5,648 bases of DNA, taken from Planctomycetota bacterium. GTDB lineage: Bacteria; Planctomycetota; Phycisphaerae; UBA1845; PWPN01. A model generated the notes under the pieces. That model was not told the origin of the DNA. It saw only the letters and a program-made list of their open reading frames with translations, and did no database searches. A program made the translations under genes and the position numbers. Numbering within the stretch: the first letter of the stretch is position 1; every line of letters starts with the position of its first letter. The DNA lies in assembly GCA_016209665.1 (NCBI GenBank), contig JACQVT010000598.1, positions 1-5,648 on the forward strand, read 5' to 3'. Shown here in pieces: positions 1 through 5,425 of the stretch.

Positions 1-135
1 GCAAGCGAGTGGGTCGTGTCTACCCGTCGCTGGCGCTGGGGGCTCTGAAAAGCCCACGTCGGTGTCGCCGCCCAGACTGTCACGCACCCGATCGTTCCCG
101 CTGGCGGCCGATTCTTCGAACGCGGCGGGGAACGC
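1..135 (-). other. Leading non-genic stretch; unassigned open frame on minus strand
   Basis: The first 189 bases carry no gene I can recognise. One minus-strand frame is open from a TAG at 136-138 to the window edge (45 codons) and reads plausibly (it includes RDSLGGDTDVGFSEPP), but it has no ATG; the only clear start is a GTG at 87-85 with no good ribosome binding site. Plus frame 2 is also open and ends in a TGA that overlaps the permease ATG (TGATG, 188-192). Both could be chance open frames in GC-rich DNA. I would not annotate either as a gene without homology. Confidence 0.15.
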
Positions 136-136
136 C

Positions 137-142
137 TATACT
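137..142 (+). promoter_or_regulatory. Possible -10 element upstream of permease
   Basis: TATACT lies 47 bp upstream of the permease ATG and is the only AT-rich hexamer in an otherwise GC-rich leader. It differs from TATAAT at one position. No convincing -35 box is visible; TTCGAA at 115-120 is correctly spaced but matches poorly. A metal-responsive promoter would be logical here, but no operator palindrome is seen. Confidence 0.2.
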
Positions 143-189
143 ATGACAGCGACCCGGGTCCAGGCAGACCGAATCGGCGAGGTAATCTG

Positions 190-1365
190 ATGCATGAATT
201 CGTGGGGACATGGTTGACTCACACCTGGGAGGTCACGCGACAAGCCGCGCCGTGGCTGGTCTTCGGGTTCTTCTTGGCCGGGCTGATCCACGTCTGGGTG
301 CCGGTGGAGAAGGTCGCCGCCCATCTGGGCCGCCGGACGTTCGGCGGGGTACTGAAGGCTGCCCTGCTGGGCGCGCCGCTGCCTCTGTGCTCGTGCAGCG
401 TGATCCCCGTGGCCTCATCGCTGCGGCGAAGCGGCGCGTCGCGCGGGGCGACGGCGGCATTCCTGGTCAGCACGCCCGAGACCGGCGTGGATTCCATCTC
501 GGTGACCTACGCGCTGCTGGGGCCGGTGATGGCCGTGCTGCGGCCGGTGGCAGCCCTGCTGTCGGCGGTGACCGCCGGCGGGCTGATCAACCGACTCGAT
601 CCGCAGCGCGAGCGGGCGCCGGCCGCGCTTCAACTCCAAACCACCGGCGGCGGAACTCCCGAGAAACCAACCTGTCCCCACTGCGCACCGGCGGCAACGG
701 CCGCCCGGACCGCGCAACCGCCGACATCGAACCATTCAGATTCGCCCGCCGGCCTGGCGAGCCGCCTGGGCGTCGCCTTGCGGTACGGGTACGTCGACAT
801 GTTCGTCGACCTGTCGATCTGGCTGGTCATCGGGTTTTTCCTGGCCGGGCTGGTATCGGCCATCGTGCCTGAGGGCTTCCTCGAGACCCACGTCGGATCG
901 GGCTGGCTGGCGATGCTGCTGGTGCTGGCGATCGCCCTGCCGTTCTACGTCTGTGCGACGTCCTCGACGCCGATCGCCGCCGCCCTGATCGCCAAGGGGC
1001 TCAGCCCGGGAGCGGCCCTGGTGTTTCTGCTCGCCGGGCCGGCCACCAACATTGCCACCATGGTCGTCGTCGGCAAGGAACTGGGCCGCCGCAGCCTGGT
1101 GATCTACCTGATCAGCATCGTGACCGTCGCGGTCGCTCTGGGCCTGCTGGTCGACCTGGTGCCCGGACTGCCGGTGCTGGCGACGGCACACGCCGGCCAC
1201 GACCACGGCACGGCCAGCGGGTCGTCGTCCGTCGCGGCCGTCGTGTTCACGCTGCTCGTGCTCAACGGCCTGCGCGGCCGGTATCGGCGCCGAACGCGGT
1301 CCACCGCCACGCCCGACGCGCAGCCCGTGCCGACCGTGGCCCAGCCGGCCTGCCATCATTCTTGA
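190..1365 (+). CDS. SO_0444 family Cu/Zn efflux permease (ArsP/DUF318-type)
   Basis: A 391-residue polytopic inner-membrane permease, probably exporting a soft or transition metal (copper, zinc or arsenical); the exact substrate cannot be read from sequence. The two-repeat architecture of the family is clear: an N-terminal membrane half (about 18-135) with the hallmark PLPLCSCSVIP (Cys67, Cys69) and STPETG (94-99), then a cytosolic linker with CPHC (162-165), then a second half (about 195-325) with FYVCATSSTPIAAAL (Cys255) and LLAGPATNIATM (280-291). The C-terminal part adds likely metal-binding residues: HAGHDHG (334-340), one more hydrophobic segment, and a CHH near the end (388-390). The ATG at 190 is preceded by GAGG at 179-182 with 7-nt spacing. 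Length is normal for the family. It is followed 13 bp downstream by a well-formed start of a small Cys-containing protein that is cut off. Family call is strong; substrate is inference. Confidence 0.93.
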   Translation: MHEFVGTWLTHTWEVTRQAAPWLVFGFFLAGLIHVWVPVEKVAAHLGRRTFGGVLKAALLGAPLPLCSCSVIPVASSLRRSGASRGATAAFLVSTPETGVDSISVTYALLGPVMAVLRPVAALLSAVTAGGLINRLDPQRERAPAALQLQTTGGGTPEKPTCPHCAPAATAARTAQPPTSNHSDSPAGLASRLGVALRYGYVDMFVDLSIWLVIGFFLAGLVSAIVPEGFLETHVGSGWLAMLLVLAIALPFYVCATSSTPIAAALIAKGLSPGAALVFLLAGPATNIATMVVVGKELGRRSLVIYLISIVTVAVALGLLVDLVPGLPVLATAHAGHDHGTASGSSSVAAVVFTLLVLNGLRGRYRRRTRSTATPDAQPVPTVAQPACHHS

Positions 1366-1378
1366 ACGGGAGGACACC

Positions 1379-1618
1379 ATGGAGTGCAAGAAGGAAACCA
1401 AGTTACCCTTGAGCTGGGTGTTGTCGACCCACTTGAAGTCGACTTCGGGGGGAGCGGCCGGGTCCTTGAAGCCCACGATTGATCGGGGGATGGCCAGTTC
1501 GATCTCGTTGCCGTTGACGCGGCAGGGCACGTCGGCGGCGGGCTGGAACGTGAAGTCGCCGCGGCAGGATTCGATCGTGGACGTGGCGGCGTCCTTGATC
1601 CGGCGGTTGACGATGTAG
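1379..1618 (+). pseudogene. Truncated small Cys-rich protein (DUF6485-like N-terminus) read into foreign antisense DNA
   Basis: An excellent ribosome binding site (GGGAGG, 1368-1373, 5-nt spacing) precedes ATG 1379, 13 bp after the permease stop, as expected for the second gene of an operon. The first residues, MECKKETK, resemble the start of the small zinc-ribbon-like DUF6485 proteins, which from memory begin MECxN/KxxN and continue with several Cys pairs. From about codon 9 the frame stops looking like such a protein: residues 9-79 have no cysteine and are exactly antisense to the carbohydrate-binding-like remnant on the other strand. The formal 79-codon open frame is therefore probably a chimera, with only 1379-about 1402 genuine. 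The DUF6485 link rests on eight residues plus context and is tentative; an unrelated short protein is possible. Confidence 0.45.
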
Positions 1619-1770
1619 TCGTAGCCCTGCCAGCCGGTCGCGGGGTCGCGGTCGGCGTCGATCAGCAGGAGCATCCAGTCGTGGCCCTCCGCGGGCGAGA
1701 TCGGCCGGGCGGTACGAGCGTAGAAGTACACGGAGGCGGCGTCGGCGGCCACCTTGAGCTGAATGCGCAC
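1402..1770 (-). pseudogene. Fragment of a planctomycete CBM9/DOMON-like domain protein
   Basis: Reading the minus strand from 1770 down to about 1402 gives about 120 residues of convincing protein: IQLKVAADAASVYFYART, then a tryptophan-rich core with WMLLLIDADRDPATGWQGYDY, IVNRRIKDA, CRVNGNEIELAIPRS and VDFKWVDN. This resembles the beta-sandwich module (CBM9/DOMON-like, 'LLIDADxDxxTGWxGYDYxVNR') found at the C-terminal end of many planctomycete glycoside hydrolase-type and secreted proteins. It is broken at both ends. Upstream of 1770 the same frame turns into Arg/Gln-rich text with a stop at 1870-1872 and no start. Downstream of QLKGN the expected C-terminal strand is missing and the frame runs on through the antisense of the permease to 736 without homology. 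The nominal start is a GTG at 1770. Whether this is a decayed gene piece or an assembly splice cannot be settled here. Confidence 0.6.
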
Positions 1771-1851
1771 AGCCGCCTGCCGCTGGCGTTCTGGGCGATA
1801 CCGAGCGGCCCACCGTTGACATTCCGCGCGTGGTCTCGCAGGATGCGGTTC
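1771..1851. other. Junction segment between gene fragment and pilin-like gene
   Basis: These 81 bp connect the broken minus-strand fragment to the pilin-like gene. The plus pilin frame stays open back to a GTG at 1681, but the extra residues are antisense to the fragment and hydrophilic, so I exclude them. A second minus frame is also open here (it includes DGMNRILRDHARNVNGGPLG and AQNASG) and reads like protein. I do not recognise it; it overlaps the pilin leader and could be either a second gene scrap or a shadow. No promoter is evident. Confidence 0.3.
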
Positions 1852-2529
1852 ATGCCGTCTGCCGCCAGGTCATTCGGGTTCAGTTGCCGCCGGGCGGTGA
1901 CGTTGAGCGAGACGCTCGTGGCCGGCGCGCTGGTGGGTTTGCTGGTGGTCGTCGTGGCCATCGGGATGGATGCCATGCGCACCGAACTGAAGCGGCGGCA
2001 GGCGATCGCCCTGCTGGCCGCGCTCGATGAGGCGTTGACGGCCTACCATCAGGCGACGGCTCAATGGCCGCCCGACCACGCGTTGCCGCCGACTCCTGGC
2101 CGACCCGGCCCGGCCATCGATCCCGACGACGATGGCAGCGGCGACCGCATCATCGTGGTGCTCGCCGCCGTGGCTGAGTCCCGCGCGGTCCTGCAGAGAG
2201 TCCCGAATATCCTGCGCCTGCCCGGCGAAGGCGGTGGTTCGTCCACAGAGGCGGGCAGGGATGCCCGCCCCCCCAACCTGCGTGTCCCCGGCGAAGGCGG
2301 TGGTTCGGCCACGCGGCCCGGGGGGGCAAACTGGGGGACGGTGGTCGACCCCTGGGGTCGGCGGCTTCGCTGTCTGACCGCGACGAGTCCGTCGGCCACC
2401 CATCGCAAGGCGGTGGCCGCCAACCGGAACCGCCCGATCTTCATCAGCGCCGGGCCCGACGGCCGGTTCGGCTTCACCGACGTGTCCGCCGCTTCCGACA
2501 ACCTGCGCAGCGATGAGCCGAGCCGATAA
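1852..2529 (+). CDS. Type IV pilin-like / type II secretion pseudopilin-like protein
   Basis: A 225-residue protein with a class III signal: a short basic leader (MPSAARSFGFSCRRA, 15 residues), cleavage predicted between Ala15 and Val16, Glu at mature position 5 (VTLSE), then a hydrophobic helix (about 16-38, rich in Val/Leu/Gly) that would anchor it in the inner membrane before assembly. A helical spine (RTELKRRQAIALLAALDEALTAY) and the motif pair DPWG ... FISAGPDGRFG near the C-terminus are typical of GspG-like pseudopilins. Ala instead of the usual Gly before the cleavage site, and Val for Phe at +1, are unusual but tolerated in some family members. ATG 1852 is chosen because it gives a normal leader and has AGGA at 1840-1843; ATG 1843 is an alternative. 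The middle (about residues 120-165) is a low-complexity Gly/Pro/Arg insert made of a DNA repeat. No other secretion gene is nearby, so the apparatus it serves is unknown. Confidence 0.72.
   Translation: MPSAARSFGFSCRRAVTLSETLVAGALVGLLVVVVAIGMDAMRTELKRRQAIALLAALDEALTAYHQATAQWPPDHALPPTPGRPGPAIDPDDDGSGDRIIVVLAAVAESRAVLQRVPNILRLPGEGGGSSTEAGRDARPPNLRVPGEGGGSATRPGGANWGTVVDPWGRRLRCLTATSPSATHRKAVAANRNRPIFISAGPDGRFGFTDVSAASDNLRSDEPSR
2221..2352 (+). repeat. 66-bp in-frame repeat inside pilin-like gene
   Basis: A 21-bp block (2221-2241) recurs exactly at 2287-2307, exactly 66 bp (22 codons) apart. After one differing base, CCAC follows both copies. Both copies encode PGEGGGS, and both are preceded by Leu-Arg plus one variable residue (LRL/LRV). 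Because the period is a multiple of three, the reading frame is kept. The unit also holds a short palindrome. The second copy diverges after about 26 bp. This looks like a mobile or slippage-expanded interspersed repeat accommodated by the protein. Confidence 0.75.
2250..2269. repeat. REP-like palindrome in coding sequence
   Basis: GGCGGGCA (2250-2257) and TGCCCGCC (2262-2269) form a perfect 8-bp stem with a GGGA loop, followed by a run of Cs. GC-rich hairpins containing GCGGGCAGGGATGCCCGC are a form I associate with interspersed repeats in planctomycete genomes. Here it sits between the two copies of the 66-bp repeat and is translated as GRDARPP. It might pause transcription or translation; that is inference. 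Confidence 0.7.
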
Positions 2530-2644
2530 GGGCATGAGTTTGCTATGACATCGGCTGCCCACACTGGTCGCAGCGTTTCATGGACACATCGGCATCTCGA
2601 ATCGGCCCCCTGGGCCTGAGTCTTTCGATTGGAGCCTGCTCGCG
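2530..2644. other. Convergent intergenic region, weak hairpin
   Basis: This gap separates the 3' ends of the pilin-like gene (plus) and the CII-like regulator (minus). It contains a small GC hairpin, GGCCC (2604-2608) / GGGCC (2612-2616), flanked by an outer AATCG (2600-2604) / CGATT (2626-2630) pair. It could act as a weak bidirectional terminator, but there is no T-tract. A 12-codon minus-strand frame at 2581-2543 encodes MKRCDQCGQPMS with a CxxC knuckle; it lacks a good ribosome binding site and may be chance or a scrap of a zinc-ribbon gene. Confidence 0.3.
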
Positions 2645-3139
2645 CTACTTCTTTCCGCGGGCGGCGAACAGGCCGCTTTCGCTGCCGACGACGAAGCTCT
2701 CCGCGACGCGCTTGAGCGTCTCCCAGTGCTTGCGGATGCGGGTGGCCTCGTGGACTGCGATCGCGCCGTCGTCGGCGATCGACCGGCTGACCTCCTCGAG
2801 CATGTCGCTGAATTCCTTGACGAGCTGCTGCGTCCCCACCAGCAGATCGGTGTGGAAGTTGCGGACGTCCACCTCGGGGTTGGGCGCAAAGAATCCGCCG
2901 GCCTGCCGGCACAGCCAGTTGACGACGTCCATGTCGCCGGTCAGGTGGACGATCTGGGCCAGCCGGTCCAGGGGATTGCGGGCACCGCTGGAATCGGGGT
3001 CCTCGGGATCGAAGGGCTGACACCACTTGTAGACCAGGGCGGGCGACAGCTTCAGCTCCGCCGCCAGGGCCTTGACGCCGATCTTGTCCGTCGCCTGCCT
3101 GAGGACCTCGTCGCTGCCTTGCATTGTGTCACCCGCCAT
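2645..3139 (-). CDS. Phage CII-like (CP76-type) DNA-binding regulator
   Basis: A 164-residue soluble protein resembling the phage regulatory protein CII / CP76 family, which has chromosomal members in many bacteria. An N-terminal helix-turn-helix is visible at about 22-41 (VKALAAELKLSPALVYKWCQ), followed by a short acidic linker (PFDPEDPDSSGARN), then LDRLAQIVHLTGD and a WLCRQAGGFF segment typical of the family. The C-terminal half is a long amphipathic helix region (about 95-150), likely for oligomerisation. ATG 3139 has AGGGGG at 3144-3149 (4-nt spacing); a second Met at codon 6 is an alternative. It is divergent from rsmA, with only 62 bp between the start codons, so it could control itself or rsmA, but no operator was identified. 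No other phage gene is present, so it is probably a resident regulator rather than part of a prophage. Targets are unknown. Confidence 0.75.
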   Translation of the reverse strand: MAGDTMQGSDEVLRQATDKIGVKALAAELKLSPALVYKWCQPFDPEDPDSSGARNPLDRLAQIVHLTGDMDVVNWLCRQAGGFFAPNPEVDVRNFHTDLLVGTQQLVKEFSDMLEEVSRSIADDGAIAVHEATRIRKHWETLKRVAESFVVGSESGLFAARGKK

Positions 3140-3201
3140 CGCACCCCCTGGACTAGTCTCCGTGAATGCGGCGACAATGTAAAGCGCGCAGGGGATGACC
3201 C
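3140..3201. promoter_or_regulatory. Divergent intergenic region between CII-like gene and rsmA
   Basis: These 62 bp must hold the promoter of the minus-strand regulator and probably that of rsmA. The least GC-rich part is around 3174-3183; read on the minus strand, TACATT (3181-3176) is a four-of-six match to a -10 box. No clear -35 elements or operator dyad are visible. AGGGGA at 3190-3195 serves as the rsmA ribosome binding site. Confidence 0.3.
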
Positions 3202-4083
3202 GTGGTCCAGACTCGTCGCCAGATTGAAGCGCTGTTGAACGAGGCCGGCATCCGCCCGCTCAAGCGGTTCGGCCAGAACTTCCTGATCGACGGCAACCTC
3301 ATCCGCAAACTGGTTTCAGCGGCGGGCGTCCGGTCCGACGACACCGTGTTGGAGGTAGGGCCGGGCACCGGCTCGCTCACCGAGGAATTGCTGGCCGCGG
3401 CCGGGCACGTCGTGACGGTGGAAATCGACAAGGGCCTCGCGGCGGTTTGCCGCGGCCGCTTCGGCGGCAACGAGCGGTTCACGCTGCTGCACACCGACGT
3501 CCTCCAGCGCAAGAGCGAGATCACCCCCGCAGTGTTGGATGTGCTGCGGGCTCGGCAGGCACGGCTGGGCGGCCGGATGATGTTGGTGGCGAACCTGCCC
3601 TACCAGGTGGCCACACCCCTGCTGGTGGACCTGTTGCTGGGCGACGATAGGGTCTCGCCCCTGTGTTTCACCGTGCAGGCGGAGGTCGCCGACCGGCTGG
3701 TGGCCCCGGCGGGTACCAAGGAATACGGTCCGATCAGCATCTATGCCCAGGGCTTTGCCGAGGCGACGCGGATCGCCCGCCTCCCGCCCGAGGTGTTCTG
3801 GCCCGCGCCGCAGGTGGAATCGGCCATGCTGCGGCTTTCCGTCCGGTCGGGTCCGCCGGGCATGGCGCCGGCCAAGCGAGGTTTGGCCGAGGTCGTCCAC
3901 GCCTGTTTCCTCCACCGACGCAAGACGCTCCGTCGGAATCTGCGGACGATCATGGATGATGAGACGCTCGACCGCGTCGCCCGCGACGGCCGGTGGGACC
4001 TTCACGACCGGCCCGAGCAACTCACCGTCGCCCAGTGGACCGAGCTGGCGGGATTTCTGGCTGAGCGTTCGCGCCGGAAGTAG
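3202..4083 (+). CDS. rsmA: 16S rRNA (adenine1518-N6/adenine1519-N6)-dimethyltransferase
   Basis: RsmA (KsgA) transfers four methyl groups from S-adenosylmethionine to two adjacent adenines in the 3'-terminal hairpin of 16S rRNA, a late checkpoint in small-subunit assembly. The 293 residues contain the whole family signature: RFGQNFL (22-28), motif I VLEVGPGTGSLT (49-60), the acidic SAM ribose contact VEID (73-76), Asp99 in the adenine-binding loop, catalytic motif IV NLPY (131-134), then FTVQAEVADRL, YGPISIYAQ and PPEVFWPAPQVESAML, and the C-terminal lobe with CFLHRRKTLRRNL. Length is at the upper end of normal, owing to a short insert at about 103-123. The start is GTG 3202 with AGGGGA 6 nt upstream; translation from it gives the expected N-terminus. 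It is a housekeeping gene and anchors the chromosomal identity of this part of the window. Confidence 0.97.
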   Translation: MVQTRRQIEALLNEAGIRPLKRFGQNFLIDGNLIRKLVSAAGVRSDDTVLEVGPGTGSLTEELLAAAGHVVTVEIDKGLAAVCRGRFGGNERFTLLHTDVLQRKSEITPAVLDVLRARQARLGGRMMLVANLPYQVATPLLVDLLLGDDRVSPLCFTVQAEVADRLVAPAGTKEYGPISIYAQGFAEATRIARLPPEVFWPAPQVESAMLRLSVRSGPPGMAPAKRGLAEVVHACFLHRRKTLRRNLRTIMDDETLDRVARDGRWDLHDRPEQLTVAQWTELAGFLAERSRRK

Positions 4084-4100
4084 GATGAGTACCGGTGCCT

Positions 4101-4130
4101 TAGGCCCAGGAATCCAAATCCCTGGGCTTG
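4101..4130. terminator. Intergenic hairpin after rsmA
   Basis: GCCCAGG (4104-4110) pairs with CCTGGGC (4121-4127) around a 10-nt AT-richer loop; three more pairs (one A-T and two wobbles) extend the stem to 4101-4130. It sits 17 bp after the rsmA stop. There is no following T-run, so it is not a classical intrinsic terminator; it could be an attenuating or mRNA-stabilising hairpin, or an interspersed repeat. Confidence 0.4.
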
Positions 4131-4164
4131 AGGCGCGCCACACGCGGGAAGCTGGGTGCCTCGT

Positions 4165-5196
4165 ATGGAACCGGTGAGGGTGGGCCTGATGGGATTGGGT
4201 CGCGGCGGCCGATTGTTGGCCGAGGCGATCCTGGCCAGTTCGTGGTGTAAGCTGGTGGCGGTGGCCAGCGTGCATTCGGACCGCGTCGAACGGTTCGGGG
4301 AGGACCATCCCGGCATCGTTACCCACGACGACTTCCGGTCGCTCATCGTCAGCAGCCCGACCGAGGCGCTGTTTGTGGCCGTGCCGCCGTTTCTGAGGGT
4401 CAATTATCTGCCATTGGCGGCGGAACGGGGTCTGCCGGTCTTCATGCTGACCCCCGCGGCCCGCCGCTTCGACGAGGCCCTGGCCCTGTTGGGACCGTTC
4501 GAGGCCGCCGGCTGCCCCATCGTCGTGTCCCGGGCGTGGGGGGTCGAGCCCGCCCTGCACCCCGACAGCCTCGGTCTGGATCAAGTGGGCCGGTTCTTCC
4601 TGGCCCGGGCCAACGCCGCCGCCTGCCTCGAGGAGAACTTCGACTGGCGGGGCGACTCTCAACGGGCTGGCGGGGGGGTGCTGTTGTACCATGCCTACGG
4701 CTTGATCGACGTGATCGTGCAGGCGATGGGCACGCCCAGCACGGTCTATGCCGCGCTCTCCGGGATCTCACGCCCTGGCACGCGATTCCCGTACGATACC
4801 GAGGATACAGCGGCCGTCGTGTGTCGTTATGCGAACGGGGCCCTGGCCACCGTCAGTGCCTCCTGGACGACTGGTCCGGCCGACTGGTCTGTCGACTTAT
4901 GCGGCACGGGTGGCTCGATCCACGTCGATGCGGGGAATGTGGCCTTGCGAGACCGTACGGGCGAACGGGACCTCGCCCGCCACGCCCGGTCGGTCAACCC
5001 ACTCGCCGTGCAGGTCGACGAGTTCCTCAGCACGGTGTGCAGCAATCCCCGCAACCTCCGCGGCACGCTCCGCCAGCACCTGCCGGTCGTCGCCACCATC
5101 CAGGCCGCCTACCTGTCCGCCCGCACCGGCCAGCCGGAGAGCCCGGGCACCATCTTCGCCATGCACAACGTCCGCGAGCCCCTACCGCCGAAATAG
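4165..5196 (+). CDS. Gfo/Idh/MocA-like oxidoreductase fold protein, degenerate active site
   Basis: A 343-residue protein with the two-domain layout of NAD(P)-dependent Gfo/Idh/MocA dehydrogenases: an N-terminal Rossmann fold starting VRVGLMGLGRGG (GxGxxG, 10-15), strand-helix repeats including ALFVAVPPFLR, then a C-terminal alpha/beta domain with GGGVLLYHAYGLIDVIVQAMG (169-189) and a sheet region YANGALATVSASW and VDLCGTGGSIHVD. Two hallmark positions are changed. The EKP loop that normally supplies the catalytic Lys reads MLTP (94-97), and the His of GxHxxD is Gly179, although Asp182 remains. It may bind a nucleotide or sugar without being a standard dehydrogenase. ATG 4165 is preferred because the Rossmann strand begins three residues later; GTG 4156 has GGGAAG 4 nt upstream and is an alternative. 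It is co-directional with rsmA, 81 bp after it. Substrate unknown. Confidence 0.82.
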   Translation: MEPVRVGLMGLGRGGRLLAEAILASSWCKLVAVASVHSDRVERFGEDHPGIVTHDDFRSLIVSSPTEALFVAVPPFLRVNYLPLAAERGLPVFMLTPAARRFDEALALLGPFEAAGCPIVVSRAWGVEPALHPDSLGLDQVGRFFLARANAAACLEENFDWRGDSQRAGGGVLLYHAYGLIDVIVQAMGTPSTVYAALSGISRPGTRFPYDTEDTAAVVCRYANGALATVSASWTTGPADWSVDLCGTGGSIHVDAGNVALRDRTGERDLARHARSVNPLAVQVDEFLSTVCSNPRNLRGTLRQHLPVVATIQAAYLSARTGQPESPGTIFAMHNVREPLPPK

Positions 5197-5232
5197 GATT
5201 TCTGCAGGTTTCTTTCTTGACTCCGTCTAACC

Positions 5233-5327
5233 GTGCATCTTGAAACCCTGGAAACCGACCGGCTGTCTTCGACCCTGAGGCCCAGACCCGAAGGGGAAGG
5301 CGGTCCCACACGAGTTTCAGGATGCAC
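5233..5327. repeat. 95-bp element bounded by 14-bp inverted repeats
   Basis: GTGCATCTTGAAAC (5233-5246) is the reverse complement of GTTTCAGGATGCAC (5314-5327) except for one G-T wobble pair. The 67 bp between them are GC-rich with no gene. It starts 37 bp after the oxidoreductase stop. It could be a MITE-like non-autonomous element, or fold in RNA as a long-stemmed structure that ends the transcript. No target-site duplication is obvious at its edges. Confidence 0.6.
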
Positions 5328-5395
5328 TCCAAACCGGCGCCGCCGCCGAGAAAAGGGACTGTCCAAACCGGCGCCGCCGCCGAGAAAAGGGACTG
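5328..5395 (+). repeat. Two perfect 34-bp tandem repeats
   Basis: The 34-bp unit beginning TCCAAACCGGCGCC and ending GAAAAGGGACTG occurs twice back to back (5328-5361, 5362-5395) without a mismatch, directly abutting the preceding inverted-repeat element. The junction contains GGACTGTCC, a short dyad. Exact identity suggests recent duplication or slippage. The AAAAGGGACTGTCC core is like short interspersed repeats I have seen in planctomycete contigs. No coding capacity is supported. Confidence 0.85.
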
Positions 5396-5425
5396 TGAAT
5401 TCATCCCGCCGCTTGGAACAGTTGA

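Noticed and set aside
736..1401. Continuation of the minus-strand frame from the CBM-like fragment across the permease (nominal 344-residue protein)
   Set aside because: Below 1402 the translation is Arg/Gln/Gly-rich antisense of a clearly real permease, with no domain character.
2061..3026. Long minus-strand frame of 321 residues over the pilin and CII-like genes
   Set aside because: It overlaps two well-supported genes in other frames and has the Arg/Pro-rich composition of a GC-rich shadow frame.
2645..3139. Prophage remnant suggested by the CII-like gene
   Set aside because: No integrase, structural or replication gene is present, and the neighbour is housekeeping rsmA; CII-like proteins also occur outside phages.
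3316..4692. 458-residue minus-strand frame opposite rsmA and the oxidoreductase
   Set aside because: It is antisense to rsmA, whose full motif set is present; the His/Gln/Arg-rich composition is typical of an antisense shadow.
4536..5243. 235-residue plus-strand frame overlapping the oxidoreductase
   Set aside because: Alternate frame of the same gene, Arg/Pro-rich, with no motif.
5328..5395. Possible CRISPR array
   Set aside because: The 34-bp units are directly tandem with no spacers and only two copies; no cas genes in the window.
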